Source: Dehalococcoidales bacterium
GTDB lineage: Bacteria; Chloroflexota; Dehalococcoidia; E44-bin15
Reading direction: 5' to 3'
NCBI GenBank assembly: GCA_030615555.1
Contig: JAUWZB010000003.1
Span: forward strand, 1-21,865
DNA length: 21,865 nt
Position numbers and translations under genes: made by a program. Shown here piece after piece: positions 6,908 to 14,856 of the stretch; position 1 is the first letter of the stretch; every line of letters begins with the position of its first letter. Below the pieces are notes generated by a model, which made no database searches, was not told where the DNA came from, and was given only the letters and a program-made list of their open reading frames with translations.

Positions 6908-7669
6908 ATGCTAAACAGAATGAAGCGGCGGCTCGATCTTCTGCTGGTGGAACGGGGGCTGGCGGAGAGCCGGGAGAAGGCACACGCCCTGATCCTGGCG
7001 GGCGAGGTTCTTGTCAATGAACGGGTGGTCGCTAAACCAGCCACCCAAGTGAGGGAGGATGTCACGATCCGCCTGCGCCAAAAGCCCCCCTTCGTTAGCA
7101 GAGGGGGCATAAAGCTAGCCCACGCCCTGGATCAGTTCCACATCGATGTAGATTCTCTAGTGACCCTCGATGTCGGCGCCGCAACAGGGGGGTTCACCGA
7201 TTGTCTGCTGAAACGGGGGGCAAGCAGGGTCTATGCCGTCGATGTCGGCTACGGGCAACTGGACTACCGATTGAGGGTGGAACCCCGCGTAGTGGTGATG
7301 GAACGAGTGAACGCTCGCTACCCCTTCTCCTTGCCCGAACCGGTTGATCTGGCCACTATAGACCTCTCCTTCATCTCCCTGGAGAAGGTGGTGCCCAATG
7401 TAGCCAAATTGGTAAAGCCGGGGGGTAAGTTGATCTGCCTAGTGAAGCCTCAGTTTGAGGTGGGGCGGGCTCAGGTGGGCAAGGGAGGGCTGGTCAAGGA
7501 CCCCTTGCTTCACGCCCGCGTCCTGGGGCGGTTTATCTCCTGGGCCATCGAATGGGGTGGGGAGGAGCGGGGGGAGTGCGAAAAAAGGTTAAGGCTCGGT
7601 GGGCTCACCCCCTCACCCATCCTGGGGGCCGCAGGAAATCGGGAGCTTTTCGTGCTATTGAAGGTGTAA
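6908..7669 (+). CDS. tlyA: TlyA family rRNA (cytidine-2'-O)-methyltransferase
   Basis: 253 residues. An N-terminal S4 RNA-binding domain (about residues 5-65, RRLDLLLVERGLAESREKA) is followed by an FtsJ/RrmJ-like SAM methyltransferase domain with motif I LDVGAATGGFTDCLL. K-D-K-E type catalytic positions are visible in SRGGIKLAHAL, IDLSFISL, LVKPQFEVG and GNREL. In mycobacteria TlyA 2'-O-methylates 16S and 23S rRNA and sensitises to capreomycin. Short TlyA forms modify only 23S; which applies here is not decidable. The family was once called haemolysin A. The ATG at 6908 follows GGGGAGG closely; the ATG at 6920 is an alternative. It is divergent from the ribosomal operon and 2 nt before the next gene. 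Confidence 0.92.
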   Translation: MLNRMKRRLDLLLVERGLAESREKAHALILAGEVLVNERVVAKPATQVREDVTIRLRQKPPFVSRGGIKLAHALDQFHIDVDSLVTLDVGAATGGFTDCLLKRGASRVYAVDVGYGQLDYRLRVEPRVVVMERVNARYPFSLPEPVDLATIDLSFISLEKVVPNVAKLVKPGGKLICLVKPQFEVGRAQVGKGGLVKDPLLHARVLGRFISWAIEWGGEERGECEKRLRLGGLTPSPILGAAGNRELFVLLKV

Positions 7670-7671
7670 CG

Positions 7672-8433
7672 ATGGAGAAGAGGGTTATTCCCCTCGAATT
7701 GGAGGGCATTAAGCTTGTGGGTCAGGCCTATATTCCAGAGCAGCAACCCTGCCCCGCTCTCTGCCTATGCCATGGCATTCCCAGAGGTACCCCGGACCCT
7801 GGCGATCGAGGCTATCCTGCGCTTGCCGAGAGGTTCTCTCAAGCCGGTTTTTTGACCCTCATCTTCAACTTCAGAGGGACGGGCGATAGTGAGGGCAACT
7901 TCGATATTATGGGCTGGACCAGGGATCTGGAGGCGGCGCTGGATTATCTTTACAATATGAGTGAGGTGGGCAAGGGCAAAATCTCCCTGATGGGCTTTAG
8001 CGCCGGCGCCGCCGTCTCCGTCTATGTCACTTCCCAAGACTCCAGGGTCTCTTCCCTCATCACCTGCGCCTGCCCCACTATGTTCCGCCTCGCCGCCGAT
8101 GCCGAGAGAGCAAAATCCGCCATCGCGCATTTTCGCACCATCGGAATAATCAGGGATGAGGATTTCCCCACCTCGGTGACCGATTGGATGGATGGTTTCA
8201 ACAAGGTGAAGCCCATCGAGCAGGTCGAAAAGCTCTCCCCAAGGCCGCTCCTGATTATCCAGGGCGCTCAGGATGATATGGTGGACCCCATGAGCGCCTG
8301 GGTACTTTATGAGCGGGCGGGGGAACCTAAGGAGATCATGATCATCACAGGGGCCGGGCATCGGCTTCGCGTCGCGGAGAAGGCAATGGAGGGCGCCCTG
8401 AATTGGCTAACAGCCCGAGTCTTTAAGGATTGA
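7672..8433 (+). CDS. Alpha/beta-hydrolase, serine esterase or peptidase-like
   Basis: 253 residues with the alpha/beta-hydrolase plan: an oxyanion-hole region CHGIPRG (about 33-39), FNFRGTGDSEG (65-75), the nucleophile elbow GFSAGA with Ser110, an acid residue in GAQDDMVDP (probably Asp201), and His230 in GAGHRL. The full catalytic triad is therefore present. No signal peptide is seen, so it is cytoplasmic. The ATG at 7672 has AAGGTG upstream and starts just 2 nt after the tlyA stop, implying cotranscription. An in-frame start at 7552 would overlap tlyA and adds unrelated residues. The substrate cannot be told; relatives include dienelactone-hydrolase-like and acylaminoacyl-peptidase-like proteins. 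Confidence 0.88.
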   Translation: MEKRVIPLELEGIKLVGQAYIPEQQPCPALCLCHGIPRGTPDPGDRGYPALAERFSQAGFLTLIFNFRGTGDSEGNFDIMGWTRDLEAALDYLYNMSEVGKGKISLMGFSAGAAVSVYVTSQDSRVSSLITCACPTMFRLAADAERAKSAIAHFRTIGIIRDEDFPTSVTDWMDGFNKVKPIEQVEKLSPRPLLIIQGAQDDMVDPMSAWVLYERAGEPKEIMIITGAGHRLRVAEKAMEGALNWLTARVFKD

Positions 8434-8458
8434 CCCTACCTCGAGGGAAGACTATAAT
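8430..8458 (+). promoter_or_regulatory. Near-consensus sigma-70-type promoter of the pur operon
   Basis: TTGACC (8430-8435), a 17-bp spacer and a perfect TATAAT (8453-8458). The -35 box lies across the stop codon of the hydrolase gene. Transcription should begin near 8465, about 20 nt before purF. No PurR-like box or guanine-riboswitch-sized leader fits in this gap. Confidence 0.75.
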
Positions 8459-8485
8459 CAATATAGGGGGCAAAAAAGGACAAAA

Positions 8486-9877
8486 ATGAAAGAGTGCTGT
8501 GCCCTTTTTGGGGTTTATGCCCCGGGCGAGGATGTAGCCAGGCTCACCTTCTTTGGCCTCTATTCCCTGCAACATCGCGGCCAGGAGAGCTCCGGCATCG
8601 CCACCACCGACGGGGAGCGGATTCATGTGTACACCAAAATGGGGCTGGTCTCCCAGATCTTCGATGAAAGGGTGTTGAGCCGACTATGGGGCAACATCGC
8701 CATCGGACACAACCGCTATTCCACCGCCGGCTCCAGCCGCCGCAGTAACGCCCAGCCTATTGTGGTCGAGGGCCCTACAGGCAGGATTGCCCTGGGGCAC
8801 AATGGGAATATCGTCAATGCCAGAGAGCTGCGCCAGCAGCTTGAGGAGCAGGGCTACAATTTCGCCACCACCACAGACTCCGAGGTCATCGCCTATCTGA
8901 TCCTCTCCTCTCCAAGGAAGACATGGGTCGATAGGATCAGACATGCGATGAGGAGACTGGTAGGCGCCTATTCCCTGGTGCTCCTGACCGAGGACACCCT
9001 TTTCGGGGTTCGCGATCCGCTAGGGGTGCGTCCCCTCTGCCTGGGCAAGCTCGACGGTGGCTGGGTGCTCGCCTCGGAGAGCTGTGCCCTGGACCATATC
9101 GGGGCGCAATTCCTGCGTGAGGTCGAGCCTGGCGAGGTGGTAGTCATCGATGCCAAAGGGATGAGAAGCTACAAGGAAAAGCGCGCCACAAAGCGGGGCC
9201 TGTGCATCTTCGAATATATCTACTTTGCCCGACCCGATAGCATGATCGCCGGCCGTCGTATCTATTCAGCGAGAGAGGCAATGGGGACAAGACTTGCCCA
9301 GGAGTATCCGGTGGCTGCTGACCTGGTGATCGGCGTCCCTGACTCGGCGACCGCAGCAGGCATTGGCTACTCCCAAGAGTCAGGCATCCCCTTTACCGAG
9401 GGGCTGTTGAAGAATCGCTATGTGGGGCGTACCTTCATCGAGCCCGACCAGCGAATCAGGGAGCTTGGCGTCAAACTCAAGTTCAATCCAATGCCAGAGA
9501 GACTGGAGGGAAAGAGGGTGATCCTGGTTGATGATAGCATCGTCCGGGGCACTACCACGCCGCGGGTGATCGCTTTGCTTCGGCGGGCTGGTGCCAAGGA
9601 GGTACACATGCGCATCTGCGCTCCCCCAATTCGCTACCCCTGCTTCCTGGGGGTGGATATGGCCAGCAGTTGGGAACTCCTCGCCGCCCATAAGCAGATC
9701 CCCGAGATTGCCCAGTTCATCGGCGCTGACAGTCTTGGCTACCTGAGCGTGGAAAGGCTCATCGAAGCGGTGGTCCTCCCCAAGGAGCTCTTTTGCCTCG
9801 CCTGCTTCACCGGCGATTATCCCGTGCCGGTGCAGCTTGGGATGGATAAGCTGGCTTTGGAGCCTCCCAAGGGGTGA
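8486..9877 (+). CDS. purF: Amidophosphoribosyltransferase (glutamine PRPP amidotransferase)
   Basis: 463 residues. It makes 5-phosphoribosylamine from PRPP and glutamine, the first committed step of purine synthesis. The N-terminal Ntn glutaminase starts MKECCALFGVY; by comparison with Bacillus PurF, Cys5 would be the nucleophile after removal of a four-residue propeptide. LQHRGQESSGIAT and GHNRYSTAG follow. The C-terminal phosphoribosyltransferase domain has VILVDDSIVRGTT. Cysteines in RGLCIFEY, YPCFLGVD and FCLACFTGDYP fit the [4Fe-4S]-containing Bacillus-type enzyme. The ATG at 8486 follows AAAGGAC. It is the first gene of purF-purM-purH. Confidence 0.96.
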   Translation: MKECCALFGVYAPGEDVARLTFFGLYSLQHRGQESSGIATTDGERIHVYTKMGLVSQIFDERVLSRLWGNIAIGHNRYSTAGSSRRSNAQPIVVEGPTGRIALGHNGNIVNARELRQQLEEQGYNFATTTDSEVIAYLILSSPRKTWVDRIRHAMRRLVGAYSLVLLTEDTLFGVRDPLGVRPLCLGKLDGGWVLASESCALDHIGAQFLREVEPGEVVVIDAKGMRSYKEKRATKRGLCIFEYIYFARPDSMIAGRRIYSAREAMGTRLAQEYPVAADLVIGVPDSATAAGIGYSQESGIPFTEGLLKNRYVGRTFIEPDQRIRELGVKLKFNPMPERLEGKRVILVDDSIVRGTTTPRVIALLRRAGAKEVHMRICAPPIRYPCFLGVDMASSWELLAAHKQIPEIAQFIGADSLGYLSVERLIEAVVLPKELFCLACFTGDYPVPVQLGMDKLALEPPKG

Positions 9878-9880
9878 TTT

Positions 9881-10897
9881 TTGGGTGCCAAGAGAGAATC
9901 CTATCGCGACGCCGGCGTGGACATTGATGCTGCCGATAGAATTGTGAAAGTTGTGCGAAAACAGGCGCGTGCCACCTTCACACCCGAGGTCCTCAGCGAC
10001 CTCGGTTTTTTTAGCGGGCTTTTTGAGCTGAAGGGCTATCTGGAGCCCGTCCTGGTCTCCAGTGCCGATGGGGTGGGCACCAAGCTAAAGGTCGCCTGTG
10101 CCCTCGGGAGGCATCACACCATCGGCATCGACCTGGTGAACCATTGCGTAAACGACATCCTCACCTGCGGCGCCGCGCCCCTCTTCTTCCAGGACTATAT
10201 CGCCATGGCCAAGCTTGCCCCAGAGACGGTGGCAAGCATCATCGAAGGGATGGCCCATGCCTTGAGCGAGGTGGGCTGTGCCCTCATCGGCGGCGAGACC
10301 GCTGAGATGCCCGGCCTCTACCCCGAAGGGGAATACGATCTGGTGGGATTCATCGTTGGGGTAGTGGAGAAGGGAAGCATCATCGATGGAAGTTCGATAA
10401 AGGCTGGCGATACCATTATCGGGCTACCCTCAAGCGGCCTCCATACCAACGGCTATTCCTTAGTGCGGCGGTTATTTAGCGTTGAACCTCAAGCGTTGAA
10501 GATTTTTTACCCTGAGCTCGGTCGCACCCTGGGGGAGGAGCTCCTGGAGCCCCATCGCCGCTATTATCCCGTGCTCAAGCCGTTGCTTCCGCAAATCAAG
10601 GGCATCGCTCATATCACCGGAGGGGGCATCCCGGGAAACCTACCCCGCATTATTCCTAAAGGTCTGGTAGCTAAAATCGAGAAGGGGTCGTGGGAAGTCC
10701 CTCCGATCTTCTCGTTGATTCAAAAAGAGGGCAATATCGAGGAGCAGGAGATGTATCGCGTGTTCAATATGGGGATTGGCATGGCGATAGTTTGCGCCCC
10801 CGGCGATGTGGAGAGGCTAACCAAAGCAATGCCAGAGGCTAGCCCTATCGGCGAGGTGATCGAGCAGAAAAAAAGAGAGCGGTTAATCATAGTTTAG
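9881..10897 (+). CDS. purM: Phosphoribosylformylglycinamidine cyclo-ligase (AIR synthetase)
   Basis: 338 residues, normal length. It closes the imidazole ring of aminoimidazole ribonucleotide using ATP. Family features: SYRDAGVDIDAADRIV near the N-terminus, VSSADGVGTKLKVA, DLVNHCVNDILTCGA, IGGETAEMPGLYPEGEYDL, SSGLHTNGYSLVR and HITGGGIPGNLPRI. The start is TTG at 9881, three bases after the purF stop, with AAGGGG just upstream; no better start is present before the conserved region. It lies between purF and purH, so its product is made in the same transcript. Confidence 0.96.
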   Translation: MGAKRESYRDAGVDIDAADRIVKVVRKQARATFTPEVLSDLGFFSGLFELKGYLEPVLVSSADGVGTKLKVACALGRHHTIGIDLVNHCVNDILTCGAAPLFFQDYIAMAKLAPETVASIIEGMAHALSEVGCALIGGETAEMPGLYPEGEYDLVGFIVGVVEKGSIIDGSSIKAGDTIIGLPSSGLHTNGYSLVRRLFSVEPQALKIFYPELGRTLGEELLEPHRRYYPVLKPLLPQIKGIAHITGGGIPGNLPRIIPKGLVAKIEKGSWEVPPIFSLIQKEGNIEEQEMYRVFNMGIGMAIVCAPGDVERLTKAMPEASPIGEVIEQKKRERLIIV

Positions 10898-10906
10898 GAG
10901 GTAGCA

Positions 10907-12436
10907 GTGCGCGCTATTTTGAGCGTCTGGGACAAAACGGGTCTTGTTGAATTTGCTCGTGGTCTAAATGAGCTAGGGGTGGAGATATTCAGCACCGGAG
11001 GCACTAAAAGTGCTCTTGAGAAGGCAGGGGTACCCGTTCGCAGCGTTGGAGAGCTGACCAACTTTCCCGAGATTCTCGATGGCCGCGTGAAGACGCTTCA
11101 CCCCGCGGTCCACGGCGGCATTCTCGCCCGCAGAGACCTCGAAAGCCATATGGCGCAACTGGTGAAGCAAGGGATCCAGCCCATCGACCTGGTGGCGGTC
11201 AACCTCTACCCCTTCGTCCAGACCGTAGCCAGAGAAGAGGTAAGCCTGGAAGAGGCCCTAGAGAACATCGACATCGGAGGGCCGACGATGATCCGCGCCG
11301 CCGCCAAGAATTTCGCTCATGTCCTTGTGGTGGTCGACCCCGCAGACTACGCTCCAATATTGGAGAAACTACGTTCGGGTAAAGTAGACATCCCGGAACG
11401 AATGAAATTAGCGCAGAAGGCTTTCCAGCACGTCGCCACTTACGATACTGCGATTTCCAGCTATCTCAGGCCCAAGGACGAAATATTCCCTCAGGAGATG
11501 ACCATCGCCCTGCGGAAGCTACAGGACCTCACCTATGGCGAGAACCCCCACCAGGAAGCTGCCTTCTATAAAGAGGAGGTCATCGGCAAGGGTGAACCCG
11601 GCATCGCGGGGGCCACCCAAATTTCCGGAAAGGCCCTCTCCTTCAACAATATCCTCGATATCGATGGTGCGCTGCGCGCGGCCTGCGACTTTTCCGCCCC
11701 CACCATCGCCATCATCAAGCACACTAATCCCTGCGGGCTGGCCTCTCATGAAGACCTCGCTGAGGCCTATCGAAGAGCTCTTGCCGGCGACCCGGTCTCC
11801 GCCTTTGGCGGCATCGTGGCCTCCAATGTAACGATAGACCTGGCAACCGCCGAGGAGATCAGTAAGACCCACTTCGACGGCATCATCGCCCCCGAGTATG
11901 AAGAGGGCGCCCTTTCCCTGCTGACGCGAAAGCGCGATCTGCGTATTCTGGAACTGGGCGCGGTGGCCAAAGGAAAGTCCGCCGCCTTAGAGTTTCGCCG
12001 GGTGAGCGGTGGGTTTCTCGCCTCGACCGCTGACTTCACCGCTGAGGATCTGCACCTGCGCCCGGTGACCGAGCGCCAGCCAACCCCCGAGGAGACGAGA
12101 GACCTCCTCTTTGCCTGGCGCGCCGTGAAGCATGTGAAATCCAATGCCATTGTCCTGGCTAAGGACCGTGCACTTCTGGGGATGGGGGCTGGACAGCCGA
12201 GCAGGGTGGATAGTGTAGCGATCGCCCTGAAAAAGGCGGGCGATCGCGCCCCCGGCAGTGTGCTCGCCTCCGATGCCTTCTTCCCCTTCCCCGATGGCGT
12301 GGCCCTCGCCGCTAAGGGAGGGATCACCGCCATCATCCAGCCGGGAGGCTCGGTAAGAGATGAGGATGCGATCAGGGTAGCTAATGAGCACAATATCGCC
12401 ATGGTATTCACCGGCATGCGCCATTTCAAGCATTGA
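10907..12436 (+). CDS. purH: Bifunctional AICAR transformylase / IMP cyclohydrolase
   Basis: 509 residues. It carries out the last two steps to IMP. The N-terminal MGS-like cyclohydrolase domain shows AILSVWDKTGLVEFARGL, FSTGGTKSAL, GRVKTLHPAVHGGILARR and NIDIGGPTMIRAAAKN. The C-terminal transformylase has LTYGENPHQEAAFY, KHTNPCGLA, RRALAGDPVSAFGGI, SNAIVLAKD and GMGAGQPSRVDS. The start is GTG at 10907, after TAGGAGG, 9 nt past purM. Length is close to the usual 510-530. A 105-nt gap without a clear promoter or terminator follows. Confidence 0.97.
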   Translation: MRAILSVWDKTGLVEFARGLNELGVEIFSTGGTKSALEKAGVPVRSVGELTNFPEILDGRVKTLHPAVHGGILARRDLESHMAQLVKQGIQPIDLVAVNLYPFVQTVAREEVSLEEALENIDIGGPTMIRAAAKNFAHVLVVVDPADYAPILEKLRSGKVDIPERMKLAQKAFQHVATYDTAISSYLRPKDEIFPQEMTIALRKLQDLTYGENPHQEAAFYKEEVIGKGEPGIAGATQISGKALSFNNILDIDGALRAACDFSAPTIAIIKHTNPCGLASHEDLAEAYRRALAGDPVSAFGGIVASNVTIDLATAEEISKTHFDGIIAPEYEEGALSLLTRKRDLRILELGAVAKGKSAALEFRRVSGGFLASTADFTAEDLHLRPVTERQPTPEETRDLLFAWRAVKHVKSNAIVLAKDRALLGMGAGQPSRVDSVAIALKKAGDRAPGSVLASDAFFPFPDGVALAAKGGITAIIQPGGSVRDEDAIRVANEHNIAMVFTGMRHFKH

Positions 12437-12541
12437 TCCCCTTTTTCGAGCTTTATAGTTGCAATTAAGAAATCGATGCGACTTTGAAAAAACCGATTTT
12501 CTCAACAGAAGGCTCATATAGGGCGAAAAGAGGAAAGAAGT

Positions 12542-13246
12542 ATGACCACTGTGGATGTGGTGATCCCGGTCTATAATGAAGAGCATATCCTTGCCCAGAG
12601 CATAGCAACCCTCCGAGGGTTTCTAGAGGAAAACCTAGCCCAAGAGTGGAAAATCATCGTCGCCGATAACGCATCCACCGACAAGACATGTGAGATTGCG
12701 CAAGCCCTGTCGCAGGAGCATCGCGATATCGTCACCATGCACCTGAACGAAAAGGGGCGAGGTCGGGCGCTACGCAAAGCGTGGCTGGAGAGCGCCGCTG
12801 ACATCGTGAGCTATATGGATGTCGACCTATCAACCGAACTTGCCGCCTTCCCCAAACTTATCCAGGCTATCGAGGAGGGCTATGACATCGCCATCGGCTC
12901 CCGACTCCTGCATGGCTCATCGGTGAAGCGCTCTTTTAAGCGCGAATTAACCTCCAGAAGCTACAATTTCGTAATTAAGGCGATGTTCTTTACGAAATTC
13001 TCCGATGCCCAGTGTGGCTTCAAGGCATTGAGCAGTAAAGCGGCCCAGGAGCTGGTGCCCCTGATCCAGGATCAAGCGTGGTTCTTCGACACCGAGCTAC
13101 TTATCCTCGCGGAGAAAAAGGGCTATCGGATCAGGGAGATCCCCGTAGCCTGGATCGAGGACCCCGACACAAGGGTCGCCATCGCCAAAACAGTCTTCGC
13201 CGACCTAAAGGGTCTGCTGAGGCTGCGGTTTCACCCCGGCTCATGA
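12542..13246 (+). CDS. Family 2 glycosyltransferase, DPM1/ALG5-like (polyprenyl-phosphate sugar synthase)
   Basis: 234 residues with a GT-A fold: VDVVIPVYNEEHILAQSI, VADNASTDKT, NEKGRGRALRKAW and the metal-binding MDVDLSTE. It then has the DPM1/ALG5-type IAIGSRLLHGS, DAQCGFKALS and FFDTELLILAEKKGYRIREIPV. Relatives transfer mannose or glucose from a nucleotide sugar to dolichyl or undecaprenyl phosphate. There is no membrane segment, unlike GtrB-type members, so it is probably a peripheral enzyme. GAGG lies about 8 nt before the ATG. The acceptor and sugar are not decidable, and no other cell-envelope gene is nearby. Confidence 0.88.
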   Translation: MTTVDVVIPVYNEEHILAQSIATLRGFLEENLAQEWKIIVADNASTDKTCEIAQALSQEHRDIVTMHLNEKGRGRALRKAWLESAADIVSYMDVDLSTELAAFPKLIQAIEEGYDIAIGSRLLHGSSVKRSFKRELTSRSYNFVIKAMFFTKFSDAQCGFKALSSKAAQELVPLIQDQAWFFDTELLILAEKKGYRIREIPVAWIEDPDTRVAIAKTVFADLKGLLRLRFHPGS

Positions 13247-13251
13247 TTTGC

Positions 13252-13281
13252 TTGACTTCTCATCCTAAAGTTAATTAAGAT
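13252..13281 (+). promoter_or_regulatory. Candidate promoter for the nicotinamidase fusion gene
   Basis: TTGACT (13252-13257), an 18-bp spacer and TAAGAT (13276-13281, 4 of 6). The predicted start near 13288 lies after the in-frame ATG at 13280, which supports the ATG at 13316 as the real start. Spacing and -10 match are only moderate. Confidence 0.35.
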
Positions 13282-13315
13282 GATACCAAATTCAGCCAAA
13301 AGGAGCCCGAAAGCT

Positions 13316-14845
13316 ATGCCTAATGCCGTCCTGGTAATCGATATGTTGAGAGGCTTTTTAGAGGAGGGCAATCCCCTCTACTGCGGCGGGCGGGCGCGCC
13401 GCATCATCCCCCACATCCAGAGGCTTCTGGAGCAAGAGATGGAAAAGGGCTCCAAGATATTTTTCCTCTGTGACCACCATACCCCCGATGACCCTGAGTT
13501 TGAGATGTTCCCCCCTCACTGTATCGCGGGAACCGCGGAGGCAGAGGTCATACCAGAGCTTGCCAAATATCTTGGAGAGGTTATCCCGAAAAGGCGCTTT
13601 AACGGCTTCTTCGAAACAGACCTGGAGGAAAAGCTAAAGGCGCTCGCCCCAGAGAAGCTGATCGTTTGCGGCGTGGCCACAAATATTTGCGTTCTTCATA
13701 CCGTAGCCGAGGCCAGAAATCGCGACTACGAGGTAGAGGTGCCCCTGGATGGCGTCGCCTCCTTCGATGAAAGAGCCCACCATTTCGCCCTGGAGCATAT
13801 GGAGAAAACCCTCGGGGCAAAGCTGGTTGGCTCCCAAAAGGCGCTCAAGGGCGAAAAAGCCAAATTTGAGACCCCCGACGCCATCCTATCAGGAGAAACC
13901 GCCGATATCTACTTCGCCCGAACCGTGGAGATTTTGCGCCGCGAGGGTCTCAACCCAGTAGCCACCATGGAGATCTTCCCCTCAAAGGCGGGGGTCCTCT
14001 GCGGCATGGAGGAGGTTAAGGCCCTGCTCTCCAGGGTATTGCCCCAGGATAGCGAGGTCTGGGCACTCTCCGATGGGGAGCCCTTCGAGAGAAAAGAGGT
14101 AGTGCTGCGGATAACTGCGCCCTACCAGAGCTACGGCTTATATGAGACTACTATATTGGGTATCCTGGCCCACGGTAGCGGCTGGGCCACGGCAGCGAGG
14201 GAGTGTGTCGCTGCTGCCCAGGGGATCCCCATCATCAGCTTCGGGGTTCGCCATGTCCACCCCTCAGTGGCCGGGGTGATGGACTATGCCGCTATCGTCG
14301 GTGGCTGCACCGGCTGCTCCAGCATCGCCGGCGCTAAAATCGCCAGTATCGAGCCCTCAGGAACCATGCCTCATTCCTTGATCCTGATCCTGGGTGACAC
14401 TGCCCGAGCGACTGTCGCCTTCGATAAGCATATGCCCCCCGAGGTGTCACGCATTTCCCTAATCGATACCTTCAAAGATGAGGTTGAGGAGAGCGTCATC
14501 GTGGCCCAGGCGCTTGGGGGGCGTCTTCAAGGGGTACGCCTCGACACCCCACCGGAACGGGGCGGGGTTACCGCCGACCTGGTCAAGGAAGTTAGGGCCC
14601 ATCTCGACCTGGCCGGCTTTAAAGAGGTGAGCATCTTTGTCAGCGGGGGGCTTGACCCAGAGCGGATCAGACACTATCTAGAGAATGGTGCTCCCGTCGA
14701 CGCCTTCGGTGTGGGAAGCTACATCAGCGGCGCCAGACCCATCGACTTCACCGCCGACCTCCACGAAATAGAGGGGAAGCCCATTGCCAAACGGGGCCGC
14801 CTCCCCGGCATCACCCCAAACCCAAGGCTTAAGCGCATCATGTGA
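13316..14845 (+). CDS. Nicotinamidase - nicotinate phosphoribosyltransferase fusion (PncA-PncB)
   Basis: 509 residues, two enzymes in one chain. Residues 1 to about 172 are an isochorismatase-fold nicotinamidase: the triad Asp9 (VIDMLRGF), Lys92 (VIPKRRFNGF) and Cys125 (GVATNICVLHT), plus metal ligands Asp53, His55 and His68. After a short linker (about 173-185), the rest is a compact nicotinate phosphoribosyltransferase of the short archaeal-like type: AILSGETADIYFARTVEIL, SFGVRHVHPS, GGCTGCSSIA and GTMPHS with the probable phosphorylated His353, ending with FVSGGLD. Together they convert nicotinamide to nicotinate to NaMN, a two-step NAD salvage route. AAGGAG lies 10 nt before the ATG; an upstream ATG at 13280 is less likely. 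Both catalytic sets look intact. Confidence 0.9.
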   Translation: MPNAVLVIDMLRGFLEEGNPLYCGGRARRIIPHIQRLLEQEMEKGSKIFFLCDHHTPDDPEFEMFPPHCIAGTAEAEVIPELAKYLGEVIPKRRFNGFFETDLEEKLKALAPEKLIVCGVATNICVLHTVAEARNRDYEVEVPLDGVASFDERAHHFALEHMEKTLGAKLVGSQKALKGEKAKFETPDAILSGETADIYFARTVEILRREGLNPVATMEIFPSKAGVLCGMEEVKALLSRVLPQDSEVWALSDGEPFERKEVVLRITAPYQSYGLYETTILGILAHGSGWATAARECVAAAQGIPIISFGVRHVHPSVAGVMDYAAIVGGCTGCSSIAGAKIASIEPSGTMPHSLILILGDTARATVAFDKHMPPEVSRISLIDTFKDEVEESVIVAQALGGRLQGVRLDTPPERGGVTADLVKEVRAHLDLAGFKEVSIFVSGGLDPERIRHYLENGAPVDAFGVGSYISGARPIDFTADLHEIEGKPIAKRGRLPGITPNPRLKRIM

Positions 14846-14856
14846 AAGGAGGAAAC

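Noticed and set aside
12437..12541. Possible terminator or promoter between purH and the glycosyltransferase
   Set aside because: GAAATCG/CGATTTTC could pair only with a bulge and a long loop without a T run. TTGAAA and CATATA boxes are about 26 bp apart, too far for a promoter.
11767..12586. Minus-strand frames of about 200-220 codons antisense to purH
   Set aside because: Ser/Arg/Ala-rich shadow translations of a strongly conserved enzyme; no recognisable domain.
13280..13315. ATG at 13280 as the start of the nicotinamidase fusion
   Set aside because: It lies inside the predicted -10 region and adds 12 charged residues before the family-typical start; the AAGGAG serves the ATG at 13316 better.
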